The notes below the pieces were generated by a model. It had not been told where the DNA came from. It worked only from the letters and a program-made list of their open reading frames with translations, and did not search any database. From Achromobacter sp. B7 (GTDB lineage: Bacteria > Pseudomonadota > Gammaproteobacteria > Burkholderiales > Burkholderiaceae_B): DNA of 64,000 bases. The translations under genes were made by a program, and so were the position numbers. Shown in pieces: positions 44,087 through 53,311 of this stretch. The stretch spans positions 4,526,001 through 4,590,000 of the forward strand of contig NZ_CP032084.1 of the NCBI RefSeq assembly GCF_003600685.1. Direction: 5' to 3'. Numbering within the stretch: the stretch's first letter is position 1; every line of letters begins with the position of its first letter.

Positions 44087-44356
44087 ATGACCCGAGCGAA
44101 CCGCCAACGCGGCGCGCAGGAAGCACGCACCCGCATGGCTTACAAGATCATGCAAAGCGTCTTCGAACGCTGCCGCGCCGAAGGCCTCAGCGCCGAACAA
44201 ACCCACCAAGCAATCAAGGACGCCTACCCCTGGGGTGAGCGCCGCGCGTGGCCATACAAGGCCTGGCTGATGGCCCGCCGCGAATTCTATGAAGCACACG
44301 GCCTGCCCCTGCGGGCACGCCGCACCATCGCTGAATCACTGGAGACGGACTCGTGA
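44087..44356 (+). CDS. Hypothetical protein (89 aa)
   Basis: Unrecognised basic helical protein with AYPWGERRAWPYKAWLMAR in the centre. CGGAGACTTCC precedes the ATG. Similar small basic proteins are often encoded near replication genes of plasmids, but no function can be read from it. Confidence 0.6.
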   Translation: MTRANRQRGAQEARTRMAYKIMQSVFERCRAEGLSAEQTHQAIKDAYPWGERRAWPYKAWLMARREFYEAHGLPLRARRTIAESLETDS

Positions 44357-44381
44357 CCGGCACGCTGTACCAGCAAGACCC

Positions 44382-44394
44382 ATTACCCGGTAAT
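44382..44394. promoter_or_regulatory. ATTACC-C-GGTAAT dyad upstream of the rep-like gene
   Basis: Perfect 6-bp arms with a one-base centre, 26 bases before the start of the HTH replication-type gene. Candidate autoregulatory operator. Confidence 0.35.
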
Positions 44395-44420
44395 AACTCG
44401 CAGCAACGCAAGGGGCGAAC

Positions 44421-45470
44421 ATGAGCGTCGAAGCATCCAAATGGGCCAGAATGGCCGACGTCCAGAAATCCTCATCCAAGCTCGTGTTGCTGAACCTGGC
44501 ACAGCTCGTTCGTTACGATGCCGACCACTGGACGGTTTTCGCATCGATCGACTACCTGGCCAAGGTCACGCATCTAAATCGCAAGACGGTCATCGAAGCC
44601 CTTGGCCGCCTTCGCGACTTGGGCGCGATCCAGGACACAGGGCGACGTGCAGGCGACAACCGTAGCAGCATAGTTTATCGCTTGTGCCCGAATGCGGTCC
44701 CTCTGATCGACCTTGCGGCTACCGGCGCCGTCGCTGGCGGCGAATCGCAGGCAGCGCAGCAAGACCTGGCGCTGCAGGACGGCTTTGAGGTTGACGATGG
44801 AAACGCGCCGCCGGCATCTCCGGCCGACGACCGCGAGACGAATGCCAACCCAAGCGGGCCGTCAGAGCGGGGTGGGGCCACAGTTGACGAGTCGCTGTCT
44901 CTTCCCAAGGGGGACGCACCTTCGCCGCACTGCGGCGGGACGGGCGGGAGTTTTTATTCAGTGTGCGAATCAACCGAAGCAACGGGGGCTGGCTTCGCAG
45001 CTGCATGCTTTCCCACTTCCCCTGCCGCAGGGCACAGGCCTGCCAGCAAGGCGCCCAGGGGAGCCAAGCGAAAGGGCCGAAAGCGCCCGCCCGAAGCGCG
45101 CGGTGCCGGCGCTGGCCCGACCAGACTTCCAGCGAGCTGGAGCCTGCCGGAACAGTGGCGAAGTTGGACGCAGGAGCAGCGGCCGCTTTGGACGCAGGAG
45201 AAGATCGACGCCATGGCCGCCACCTTCAGCGCCTACATGCGGTCCAGACCCGGAGAACTGGGCATGTCACCCGACTGGTTCGAGTCATGGCGGCTCTGGG
45301 TTTTCCGGGAACGCGACGCCGGAGAGACGGCGGGCATGGCCTGGCAGAACAGTTGGACCGGCATCGTGGCCACCGGCAAGAAGCTCGGCGTTGAGCAGGC
45401 TCCGAACGAGCCGCCGCCCCATTTCAAGGCGCGCGTATTCCTCGCCGCCGGACTCGTGCCGTCCCATTAA
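44421..45470 (+). CDS. Plasmid/phage-type replication protein, HTH + DnaT-like (349 aa)
   Basis: Residues about 15-95 form a winged helix-turn-helix of the phage replication O / RepA-type (SSKLVLLNLAQLVRYDADHW, VTHLNRKTVIEALGRLRDLG). A long low-complexity Pro/Gly/Ser linker follows (about 105-235). The C-terminal domain (about 240-340) has SPDWFESWRLWVFRERDAGE and AWQNSWTGI, a pattern like DnaT or helicase-loader domains. The gene-free DnaA-box-containing segment starts four bases after its stop. Replication initiation or helicase loading is inferred, not proven. Confidence 0.6.
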   Translation: MSVEASKWARMADVQKSSSKLVLLNLAQLVRYDADHWTVFASIDYLAKVTHLNRKTVIEALGRLRDLGAIQDTGRRAGDNRSSIVYRLCPNAVPLIDLAATGAVAGGESQAAQQDLALQDGFEVDDGNAPPASPADDRETNANPSGPSERGGATVDESLSLPKGDAPSPHCGGTGGSFYSVCESTEATGAGFAAACFPTSPAAGHRPASKAPRGAKRKGRKRPPEARGAGAGPTRLPASWSLPEQWRSWTQEQRPLWTQEKIDAMAATFSAYMRSRPGELGMSPDWFESWRLWVFRERDAGETAGMAWQNSWTGIVATGKKLGVEQAPNEPPPHFKARVFLAAGLVPSH

Positions 45471-45473
45471 AAG

Positions 45474-45650
45474 TTGTCCACAGCCTGGACCCATATCGGG
45501 ACCAGTCCCAGTTTTGGGCCTAGCCCGAAAAGCGTTTTTGCCCGTCCCAATTTGTCCTTTCGCCAGTACCGAAAACTGCTTTTTGCCAGTACCAAAAACG
45601 GTACCCAATAGGTATATATAGGTTTTATAGGTTTTAGAGAGAGTCGCGCG
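45474..45650. other. Candidate vegetative origin (oriV-like segment)
   Basis: Directly after the replication-type gene: a DnaA-box-like TTGTCCACA (45474-45482), a dyad GGGACCAGTCCC near 45499, two direct repeats GCCAGTACC followed by an A-run (45562-45570 and 45585-45593), and an AT-rich stretch with two overlapping ATAGGTTTTA units (45608-45640). The rest of the 735-base gap to 46206 is GC-rich, with inverted GC tracts and no credible gene. Confidence 0.45.
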
Positions 45651-46205
45651 CGAGGCGCTGGCTCGTCGCGAACGCCGATCCGCCTACCCTCCGGTCGCTA
45701 CGCTCCCTCCGCCCCGCCGCCTGCGGCGCCGGCCTGAACCCCTTAGCTTCAGTCCCCCTCCCCGCCGGCGCGATGCGCCGGCGGGCGGGGGAAAGGCAGC
45801 CCCCCGGGCGTTGCGGGCCTCTGGCCTCGCGCCGCCCCGACCACCACGGCCTGCCTGCCGAACACCATCAACGCCGCGCCACCGCAGCAGACCTCCCTGG
45901 CCACACCGGTGTCTGCGCCCAGCAGAAAAGGTCCGTCCCCTTCCCGGCGGACCTTCCGCCGGGCGGGGAGTGACAGGCCCCAAAAGCGCGGGGGCTACTG
46001 CCCCCCTGGCCGGCCGCCTGGCGGCGTCCGCGCTTCCGACCCCCCGGGGAACCGCAACGGTTCCCCCCCGCCCGCTCACGGGCGCGGCTCCCCCTCCTTC
46101 AACCCCAGGTTCTCCAGCCGGAGGGCGCCACCACTCACGTCAACTTAATCGCACGCCGGAGCACGGTCTCGACCGCTTCGCACCATCACCCTTCCGAGGA
46201 ATCCC

Positions 46206-47084
46206 ATGAAAATCTCCGACTGGAAAACCAAAGTCCTATCGCTATTTCGCCCTGCCCGGCACGATCACGCGCCCGTTCTGAGCGGCCCGCGCACCCTCGC
46301 CGCCATCGCCGACCGCAAGCCGGTCGGAATCACGGTCATCAGCACCGGCGAGCGATTCGTACATGCCCCGTCGCTCGAGGACGCCGTCGTCGATCCGCGC
46401 TACTGGTCGCCAGACCCGTATCACGACGACCTCGAACGCGCCGCGGCCGATGGGCTCAAGCGCTGGGACGGAAAGTCAGTGCGCGACATCGACACGGACC
46501 GCTTTTACGACCATCCGGATCTCGAGACGCACACGGCGCTGCAGGGCAGCGTGCCCAAGCAGGCACGCGCCGAGCGCTGGAACCCTGCGCCGCAAGACCA
46601 TGGCTATCGGTCCAGCATCACGGTGCTGGCCGTCGACCGGCTTGGCGAGGCGCTCGTCAAGGAATACGTGGTCGATGATGCTCGCAATGCTGAAGGCTGG
46701 TCCTATACCGTCATGTCCACCGACCGAACCGCACAGCTCCTACGGGATTACGACGCCGCCGCAGATCTGACGCTCGGCACAGCCGAACGCCACCAAATCC
46801 GAACCGAACTCGTGCAGGCCCCCATCATCGGGGCGACTTATCGCGGTGAGCTCGTCTCCATCACGGGCGACACGGCCTATCAAAGAGTCGGGCAAGAAAC
46901 CATCGCCCACTGGCTCGGAGCATTGGCCGTCAGGAACCCGCAGCAGTTCGTGGGCAAGGAAGTCGAAATTAGCTACCCCTGCGGCAAGCTCGGCCTTCTG
47001 CGCCAGGTCGACCCCCTTGCACTCGGAGCGACGGCTTTGCATAAGCCGAGCGCTGAGAAGTCCGCAGGCGGCTTCGAGCGCTAA
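46206..47084 (+). CDS. KfrB-like domain protein (292 aa)
   Basis: Residues about 211-270 (ATYRGELVSITGDTAYQRVG ... VEISYPCGKLGLL) resemble the KfrB-type domain. The N-terminal 200 residues (WSPDPYHDDLERAAADGLKR, FYDHPDLETHTALQGS) are not recognised. CCGAGGAATCCC precedes the ATG. It leads the stability/transfer block and may be a plasmid-backbone regulatory or partition accessory protein. Confidence in the domain is moderate, in the function low. Confidence 0.62.
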   Translation: MKISDWKTKVLSLFRPARHDHAPVLSGPRTLAAIADRKPVGITVISTGERFVHAPSLEDAVVDPRYWSPDPYHDDLERAAADGLKRWDGKSVRDIDTDRFYDHPDLETHTALQGSVPKQARAERWNPAPQDHGYRSSITVLAVDRLGEALVKEYVVDDARNAEGWSYTVMSTDRTAQLLRDYDAAADLTLGTAERHQIRTELVQAPIIGATYRGELVSITGDTAYQRVGQETIAHWLGALAVRNPQQFVGKEVEISYPCGKLGLLRQVDPLALGATALHKPSAEKSAGGFER

Positions 47085-47128
47085 CCCGGCCTGCCGCGCA
47101 ATCTACCGAACCTGGGGAACTACCCTCC

Positions 47129-47557
47129 ATGCAACAGAATCACGCCCCGCCGGCGAATAGAGCCGAGATCGTTCAGCAGCTAAACAGGCTGGATGCCATC
47201 GACCAGCGCGCGCGGTTTCGCGCGCTCCTGCCGTTGATAGACCAGCTCGTTCGACGAGGGGTCACCCACGCCAAGATCGTTGAAACGCTGATCAACGCTG
47301 GCGTACCCGTGACCATCCTGTCGCTGCGGCAGGCCCTTTACCGATGGCGTAAGCGGACCGGGCCTGTGCCAATCGACGAGAACCGGGCTGACATCCGTTC
47401 AACGCCCGGCACTGCAGCAGATCTGCCCGCCGCAGCCCCCGTCACCAGTAGCTCGTCGACGAGCGGCATCCATAGCAAAGCCGACCTCGTTCGGCTTAGC
47501 CGAGCTTCAGATCCCATTGACCTCAATGAACTGGCCGAACTCGGCCGAAAAAAATAG
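47129..47557 (+). CDS. StbA-like HTH protein upstream of stbB (142 aa)
   Basis: Residues about 30-75 (LVRRGVTHAKIVETLINAG, then TILSLRQALYRWRKRTG) form a helix-turn-helix; the C-terminal half is a disordered linker with a short charged end. Position directly before an stbB-type ATPase matches stbA of IncW R388, which binds 11-bp-period repeats. The sequence itself gives only HTH-level support. Confidence 0.6.
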   Translation: MQQNHAPPANRAEIVQQLNRLDAIDQRARFRALLPLIDQLVRRGVTHAKIVETLINAGVPVTILSLRQALYRWRKRTGPVPIDENRADIRSTPGTAADLPAAAPVTSSSSTSGIHSKADLVRLSRASDPIDLNELAELGRKK

Positions 47558-47566
47558 GAACCCCGC

Positions 47567-48274
47567 ATGAAAATCGCAACCGTCAACTATTCCGGCTCCG
47601 TCGGCAAAACCGTCACGACCAGCCACCTTCTGGCGCCCCGCATTCCGGAAGCCGAAATTATCGCCGTTGAGTCGACCAACGAAAGCGCTGCCGATCTCGG
47701 TCTGGATGTCGAACAGATGCGTGGGGGACAGTTCGGCCGCCTTTTTCGCAAGCTGCTCATGGCGGAAGCTGCAATCGTCGACGTCGGTGCCTCCAACATC
47801 GAGGACTTCCTGGCCGAGCTGGTGAAGTACGACCAGGCGCATCTCGAGATCGATTACTACGTGCTGCCCGTGGTCACTTCCGGTAAAGCGCAGCGGGAAA
47901 CGATCAAAACGATCCAGGTTCTCGCGCAGATGGGTGTGCCGCCAGACCGCGTACGCGTGCTCTTCAATCGCGTCGATTCCGACGTGCGTGAGGAGTTCGC
48001 CGCCATCTTCGGATACGCCGTGCAGTCCGGCGATTTTCGCGCCAATCCTGAAGCAGCGATCTTTGAGAACGAGGTGTTCGATCTGCTGGCCAACAAGCGC
48101 ACAACGATCAAAGAGATCCTCGCCGACCCGCGCGACTACCGCCAGGAGCTGCGCCAAGCTGATCGTGACGACGTGAAGCTCGTCAGCCATCTCAGCGACA
48201 TGCACGCCCTACAGTCCCTGGCGCGTCCTGTTGACCGGCAGTTGGACAAGGCATTCGACGCCCTCTTCATGTAG
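47567..48274 (+). CDS. stbB: StbB-like ParA-superfamily ATPase (235 aa)
   Basis: P-loop protein of the StbB/ParA type. The N-terminus MKIATVNYSGSVGKTVTTSHL is a deviant Walker A, followed by IIAVESTNESAADLG and AAIVDVGASNIEDFL. In R388 StbB links plasmid stability and conjugation. 9 bases after the StbA-like gene and 8 before the next. Confidence 0.82.
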   Translation: MKIATVNYSGSVGKTVTTSHLLAPRIPEAEIIAVESTNESAADLGLDVEQMRGGQFGRLFRKLLMAEAAIVDVGASNIEDFLAELVKYDQAHLEIDYYVLPVVTSGKAQRETIKTIQVLAQMGVPPDRVRVLFNRVDSDVREEFAAIFGYAVQSGDFRANPEAAIFENEVFDLLANKRTTIKEILADPRDYRQELRQADRDDVKLVSHLSDMHALQSLARPVDRQLDKAFDALFM

Positions 48275-48282
48275 GAGGCACA

Positions 48283-48690
48283 GTGACCGCAATACCGTCC
48301 GGAAGCCCGGCCACCTCCTCTGCTATCCCCCGCAGCAGGATGGAGCTTTTATACCGCGACATGCTGCAGGAAAGCGCGCAGCTCGTCGTTCTGATCGAGC
48401 AGCTGACCGTCCGGCAACAAGAAATCGCGGCAACGATGCAGGCGGTTCCGACCATGGTGCGTCAAGCTGGCCTGGAGGCGGCGGCCAATGCGGGCAGTCA
48501 AGCCGCCCGCTCGCTTCTTGAGGCCAGCCGCACCCTGGCCAAGTCGACCTCAGACGCCCGCGTTGCGACTCGCGTTGCCACCCGAGCGTTGCCGGCGGCC
48601 GCGTGGCGAGCTGGCGTGCTGTGCGGGGTCTGCGCGCTCATCGGCAGCGGGATCGGCGGCGCGTTGGTGGCCCTCGCTCTTCGCCAGTAG
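48283..48690 (+). CDS. StbC-like protein with C-terminal membrane anchor (135 aa)
   Basis: Helical protein (about 20-100, Gln/Ala-rich coiled-coil) ending in a transmembrane helix WRAGVLCGVCALIGSGIGGALVALAL. The GTG start is supported by a strong AGGAGG. Position after stbB matches stbC; sequence-level identity cannot be shown by eye. Confidence 0.65.
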   Translation: MTAIPSGSPATSSAIPRSRMELLYRDMLQESAQLVVLIEQLTVRQQEIAATMQAVPTMVRQAGLEAAANAGSQAARSLLEASRTLAKSTSDARVATRVATRALPAAAWRAGVLCGVCALIGSGIGGALVALALRQ

Positions 48691-48753
48691 CCCTCGCAGG
48701 CCCAATCTCCAAGGCGCCCCGGGGCGCCTTAATCATCTTCCAAAAGGACATTC

Positions 48754-50382
48754 ATGGCACCCGACATACGCCGGCGAATCATCAAATTCGTCCTCTTATT
48801 CCTGCCCCTTTCTGCGTGGCTTCTCACTGCCAAGATCATGTCAGGCATTCCGCTATCGCACGTTACCTGGCTAGTCCTGTCGCATTGGGTCATATCGACG
48901 CCGGACTACCCAGCTCTGATCGCGGCGCCGAGCATCGGCTTCGTTCTGGCCCTGGCAATCTCGCTCACGCTCAAAAAATACTCGACCAAAGAAGGCTTTG
49001 ACGGCGCGGGGTACAAGAAGCACATACGCGGCACCGAAGTAGTCCCGGTAAAAAAGCTCGCTCAACTGTGCACCGAAAAAGGGAAGGCACAGATCGACGT
49101 TGCAGGCATCCCAATGCCAACCGGTATCGAAAACTTGCACCTTCTTCTGAACGGTGCGACCGGCAGTGGTAAATCGGTCCTACTGCGTGCGCTAGCCTTC
49201 TCTGCACTGAAGCGCGGAAACCGGTGCGTCATCGTCGATCCAAACGGGGACCTTTACAGCAAATTCGGACGGGCCGAGGACGTCTTACTCAATCCATACG
49301 ACGCTCGTACGGAGGGCTGGTCCTTCTTCAACGAGATCCGCGCGGACTTTGACTGGAAGCGGCTTGCGCTCTCCATCGTACCCCTCGGGAAGGACGCTAA
49401 TGCAGAGGAATGGAACGAATATGGTCGCCTGCTTTTGCGCGAAACTGCGCGCAAGCTGCATTCGCTAGGAACGCCCTCTGTGGAAGAGTTGTTTCGCTGG
49501 TGCACCATAGCATCGGACAACGACCTCCGAACCTTCCTCTCCGGAACCCTTGCTGAATCGCTGTTTGCCGGATCCGCCGAGGCGAGCAAGGCGCTTACGA
49601 GCTCTCGATTCGTGTTGTCCAAGTACCTTGCCGAGCACGTAAGTGTGCCGCAAGGTAAGTTCAGCATCCGTGACTGGATGGACACTGGCACGGGCAGTCT
49701 GTTTATCACGTGGCGCGAAGACATGATGGAGGCCCTAAAACCGCTCGTGTCTGCGTGGGTGGACGTCTTCTTGTCGGCGGTGCTTTCTCTGCCCGAAGAT
49801 CTTCAAAGACGGTGGTGGACTTACCTGGATGAAATCCCGTCGTTGGAAAAGCTCGCCTCGATCCAAGACGGTTTGACCAAGGGCCGCAAGCAAGGACTGG
49901 GAGTGGTGGCCGGTCTGCAGGCGGTGTCCCAGCTTAGGGACATCTACGGTGCAGATAAAGCGCAGACCCTTCGCGCTAGTTTCCGCTCTCTCGTGGTGCT
50001 TGGTGGGTCGAAGACCGATCCAGAAACGGCCGAAGAGATGTCGAAGGCCCTGGGTGAGCACGAAGTGGCGCGGCCGGAGTATACCGACAGCCGTAATCCC
50101 GGCAGTTCGCGCAACACCAGCGAACGCATGGTTCGCTCTACCGAACGAGTGGTGACGCCTGCGCAAATCCAGTCGCTGCCCGATCTAACCGGCTGGGTTG
50201 CCTTCGCTGGTGATCGGCCGATTGCCAAGTTCGTTCTACAACCAATGACCTTCGCGGTACGAAATGCCCCGTTTGTAGAGGCGAAGCGCGCCGGAGCCCA
50301 CAGGATGGCAAAGTCGCCAGCTGACGACCCCCAATCATGGTCGCCGGTGGATCTGCCCGAAGATCCGACCATGGCCGCATAA
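48754..50382 (+). CDS. trwB: TrwB/TraD-type coupling protein (T4CP, 542 aa)
   Basis: Hexameric DNA pump that couples the relaxosome to the T4SS. Two N-terminal transmembrane helices (about 8-28 and 50-75), Walker A GATGSGKS (134-141), Walker B-like WTYLDEIPSLEKL, and LKPLVSAWVDVFLSAVLSLP before it. Shorter than F TraD but similar to TrwB (about 507 aa). It directly precedes the relaxase gene. Confidence 0.92.
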   Translation: MAPDIRRRIIKFVLLFLPLSAWLLTAKIMSGIPLSHVTWLVLSHWVISTPDYPALIAAPSIGFVLALAISLTLKKYSTKEGFDGAGYKKHIRGTEVVPVKKLAQLCTEKGKAQIDVAGIPMPTGIENLHLLLNGATGSGKSVLLRALAFSALKRGNRCVIVDPNGDLYSKFGRAEDVLLNPYDARTEGWSFFNEIRADFDWKRLALSIVPLGKDANAEEWNEYGRLLLRETARKLHSLGTPSVEELFRWCTIASDNDLRTFLSGTLAESLFAGSAEASKALTSSRFVLSKYLAEHVSVPQGKFSIRDWMDTGTGSLFITWREDMMEALKPLVSAWVDVFLSAVLSLPEDLQRRWWTYLDEIPSLEKLASIQDGLTKGRKQGLGVVAGLQAVSQLRDIYGADKAQTLRASFRSLVVLGGSKTDPETAEEMSKALGEHEVARPEYTDSRNPGSSRNTSERMVRSTERVVTPAQIQSLPDLTGWVAFAGDRPIAKFVLQPMTFAVRNAPFVEAKRAGAHRMAKSPADDPQSWSPVDLPEDPTMAA

Positions 50383-50437
50383 CCATTTCACGCCGGACCG
50401 TCACCGTTCAGGGCGGTCTGCGCGTCTTGGAAATCTA

Positions 50438-53311
50438 ATGATCTCTTTGAAATCAATCCATCGGAGCGCCGCCACAAAGGCGTCGCATTACTACGCAGAC
50501 CAGAAAGACGATTACTACAGTCGCGACGGTACGGCCGCGCAATGGCAAGGCAAGGCGGCCGACGCACTAGGGCTTACCGGCGCGGTTCAACAGGAGGAAT
50601 TTCTGCGTGCGCTGCGCGGTGACTTTGGTCCAGACGTCAAACTATCGCGCTCTATCAGGTTGGATGCTGAGGCACGCGCGGCACTGGATATGACATTCTC
50701 TCCGCCTAAGAGCGTCAGCATCCAGGCGCTGGCCGGCAAGGATCCGTCAGTCATCGAGGCACACGACTGCGCGGTGAGCAAGGCGCTGGAATTTCTGGAA
50801 CATGAGCTACTGCGCGCGCGCCAGACGGAGCAGGGAATAACCACTACGGAGCGGACGGGCAACGCGGCTATCGCGAAGTTTCGACACGAGACGGCCAGGC
50901 CCACCGACGGTGCTTATTCGGATCCCCAGCTGCATACCCACGCACTGTTGATGAACCTTACCCAACGCGCCGATGGGCGCTGGGTCGCCATATCGAACGA
51001 TGAAATTTATCGATTGAAGTCCATGGTGGAATCGGTGTATCACGCCGAGCTGGCCAGCGGCCTGGAGAAGTCCGGCCATCAGATCCGCTACGAGGGCAAG
51101 AGCTTCGAACTCGCGCATATCTCTCGGGACCACATCGAAGGGTTCTCCAAGCGTTCGCAGGACATCAATGCTGAACTGGCGGCATTGGGTGAAACCCGCG
51201 AATCTGCGAGCAGAGCACTCAAGCAAACTATCGCCCTCAAAACTCGCCTGGACAAGGCCCCCGAAATTTCTCGCGAAGAACTTCAGCGTGACTGGGAACG
51301 ACAGGCGACTGAACTCGGCATTGATTTCAATGGAGCAAAGCAACCACTGGAAAAGGAAGCCGGATTGGAAAGCGGCAAGCCACCCCGGCAGGAATTGACG
51401 CCGGAGGCGGCTGCTCTGATTGCGGACGAATGCCTCCGGTGGGCGATCAAGCACCACACCGAACGCGAATCAGTGATGGACGGAAAGGAGATGCTGAAGA
51501 CCGCGCTGCGCCGTTCGCACGGCATGGGCATAAAGCTGGGCGACCTCAAATCGGCCGTCAAGCGCTCACTTGATAAAGGCCATCTGATCCTTGGGACGAT
51601 TCAGTACCGGCACGCGAAGGATAAAGACGGCGCCGGCGAATCGCGGTCGGACTTGGTCGCCGCCCTCGTTGTCGGTGGCATGAGCAAGAAACATGCGGAA
51701 GAAAGAATCCGCATTTCCATTGCTCGAGGCGAGCTTGTTCCGACCGGCGCAAGGTACACCACACAGGTGGCTCGGGAGCGCGAAAAGCGAATCCTTCAGA
51801 TCGAGCGCGAGGGGCGTGACCAGGTCGCGCCAATCTTGGATATTCAAGCAGCCCAAAGCGCTATGGCTGGCCGCTCGCTCAAGCCTGGCCAGCTGGCGGC
51901 CGCCAATCTGATCCTCAGCACGCCACACCGGTTCATCGGCGTCCAAGGCCTGGCGGGAACCGGAAAGTCGCACATGCTGGCTCAGGTCAAGGAGGCCGCT
52001 GAAGCTGCGGGCTTCAAGGTCCAGGCCGTGGCGTCCTACGGCAAGCAGATCGAGGCCCTGCGGGAACTCGGAATGGAATCCAGGACCGTAGCATCCGTTC
52101 TGGAGGCACGTCAGAAGGAGCGCTTCAAACTCGACCCGAAAACCGTCCTTGTCATCGATGAGGCGGGCGTGGTCCCTGCCCGCCTCATGGAACGCCTGAT
52201 GAAAATGGCCGAGGCCGACGACGCACGCATCGTCATGCTGGGCGACACGGGCCAAACCAAGGCCATCGAGGCTGGCCGCCCGTTTCACCAGTTGCAGGTA
52301 GCTGGCATGGCTACGGCCCTAATGGGCGACATCATTCGCCAGAAAACCCCCGAATTGAAGGCTGCGGTGGAACTAGCGGCAAAGGGTCAGGCGTCGGCCT
52401 CCCTTGGCGTGTTAGATCAGAAGCTGAAAGCGGTGCACACCATCAAGGACGACGGCGAACGATATGACGCCATAGCGACGCGATACGCAACGCTGAACGA
52501 CGATGAGCGGCGGGAGACCCTTATCGTGACCGGGACGAACGATTCGCGAAATGCCTTAAACGAGGCCACCCATCAAGCACTTGGCCTCGGCGGCCGCGGC
52601 TTTGAATTCAAGATGCTTACCCGACGTGACACTACGCAGGCAGAACGGCGAGTGGCCAAGTACTTCATCGCTGGGGATATTGTGCAGCCGGAGCGGGACT
52701 ACAAAGCTGGGAATTTGCGGCAGGGCGAGATGTACCGCGTCATTGGCGCGCTTGCCGGAAAGCCCAATGACCTAGTCGTTGAGCATATGGAAAAGAAGGT
52801 CCGGACCACCTTCAATCCTGCGCGTGCCGCCAAGTTGTCAGTCTACGAACCAGTCAAAGCAGAGTTATCCGCCGGCGATTGGGTTCGGGTGACGAGGCAC
52901 AACGCGGCTCTTGATTTGGCCAACGGTGATCGGTTTGAAGTGCTCGCGGTCACGCCCACAACGGTCACCATCGGCGGCAACGGCCGACGAATCACGATGA
53001 ACGCGGCAACAGCACCGCTGCATCTTGACCGCGCCTACGCGTCCACAAGCCACAGCGCGCAGGGACTGACATGCGATCGCGCGCTGATCAACTCTGAGAG
53101 TTTTAGCCGCACCACGCAGCGCGACGTCTACTACGTGGCGATTTCCCGAGCACGCTTTCACACGGAAATCTATACCGAGAATGCCGCAAAGCTGTCCGGC
53201 GCCGTGAACCGGCTCGAGGAGAAGACGGCGGCGTTGGACATAGGCTTGGAATCTACCCGTCCATGGCGACCACACAAAGCGCCCGTAGCGATGGAACTCC
53301 ACACTAAATAG
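50438..53311 (+). CDS. trwC: MOBF relaxase-helicase TrwC/TraI type (957 aa)
   Basis: Nicks oriT, covalently pilots the T-strand and unwinds it. The relaxase domain (1-300) has tandem tyrosines Tyr18/Tyr19 and Tyr26/Tyr27, as in R388 TrwC (Y18, Y26). Metal histidines are His150 (FRHE), His166 and His168 (LHTH). The SF1 helicase (about 480-940) has Walker A GLAGTGKS at 504-511, Walker B VLVIDEAG and the late motif AYASTSHSAQGLTCD. Size matches TrwC (966 aa). Confidence 0.95.
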   Translation: MISLKSIHRSAATKASHYYADQKDDYYSRDGTAAQWQGKAADALGLTGAVQQEEFLRALRGDFGPDVKLSRSIRLDAEARAALDMTFSPPKSVSIQALAGKDPSVIEAHDCAVSKALEFLEHELLRARQTEQGITTTERTGNAAIAKFRHETARPTDGAYSDPQLHTHALLMNLTQRADGRWVAISNDEIYRLKSMVESVYHAELASGLEKSGHQIRYEGKSFELAHISRDHIEGFSKRSQDINAELAALGETRESASRALKQTIALKTRLDKAPEISREELQRDWERQATELGIDFNGAKQPLEKEAGLESGKPPRQELTPEAAALIADECLRWAIKHHTERESVMDGKEMLKTALRRSHGMGIKLGDLKSAVKRSLDKGHLILGTIQYRHAKDKDGAGESRSDLVAALVVGGMSKKHAEERIRISIARGELVPTGARYTTQVAREREKRILQIEREGRDQVAPILDIQAAQSAMAGRSLKPGQLAAANLILSTPHRFIGVQGLAGTGKSHMLAQVKEAAEAAGFKVQAVASYGKQIEALRELGMESRTVASVLEARQKERFKLDPKTVLVIDEAGVVPARLMERLMKMAEADDARIVMLGDTGQTKAIEAGRPFHQLQVAGMATALMGDIIRQKTPELKAAVELAAKGQASASLGVLDQKLKAVHTIKDDGERYDAIATRYATLNDDERRETLIVTGTNDSRNALNEATHQALGLGGRGFEFKMLTRRDTTQAERRVAKYFIAGDIVQPERDYKAGNLRQGEMYRVIGALAGKPNDLVVEHMEKKVRTTFNPARAAKLSVYEPVKAELSAGDWVRVTRHNAALDLANGDRFEVLAVTPTTVTIGGNGRRITMNAATAPLHLDRAYASTSHSAQGLTCDRALINSESFSRTTQRDVYYVAISRARFHTEIYTENAAKLSGAVNRLEEKTAALDIGLESTRPWRPHKAPVAMELHTK

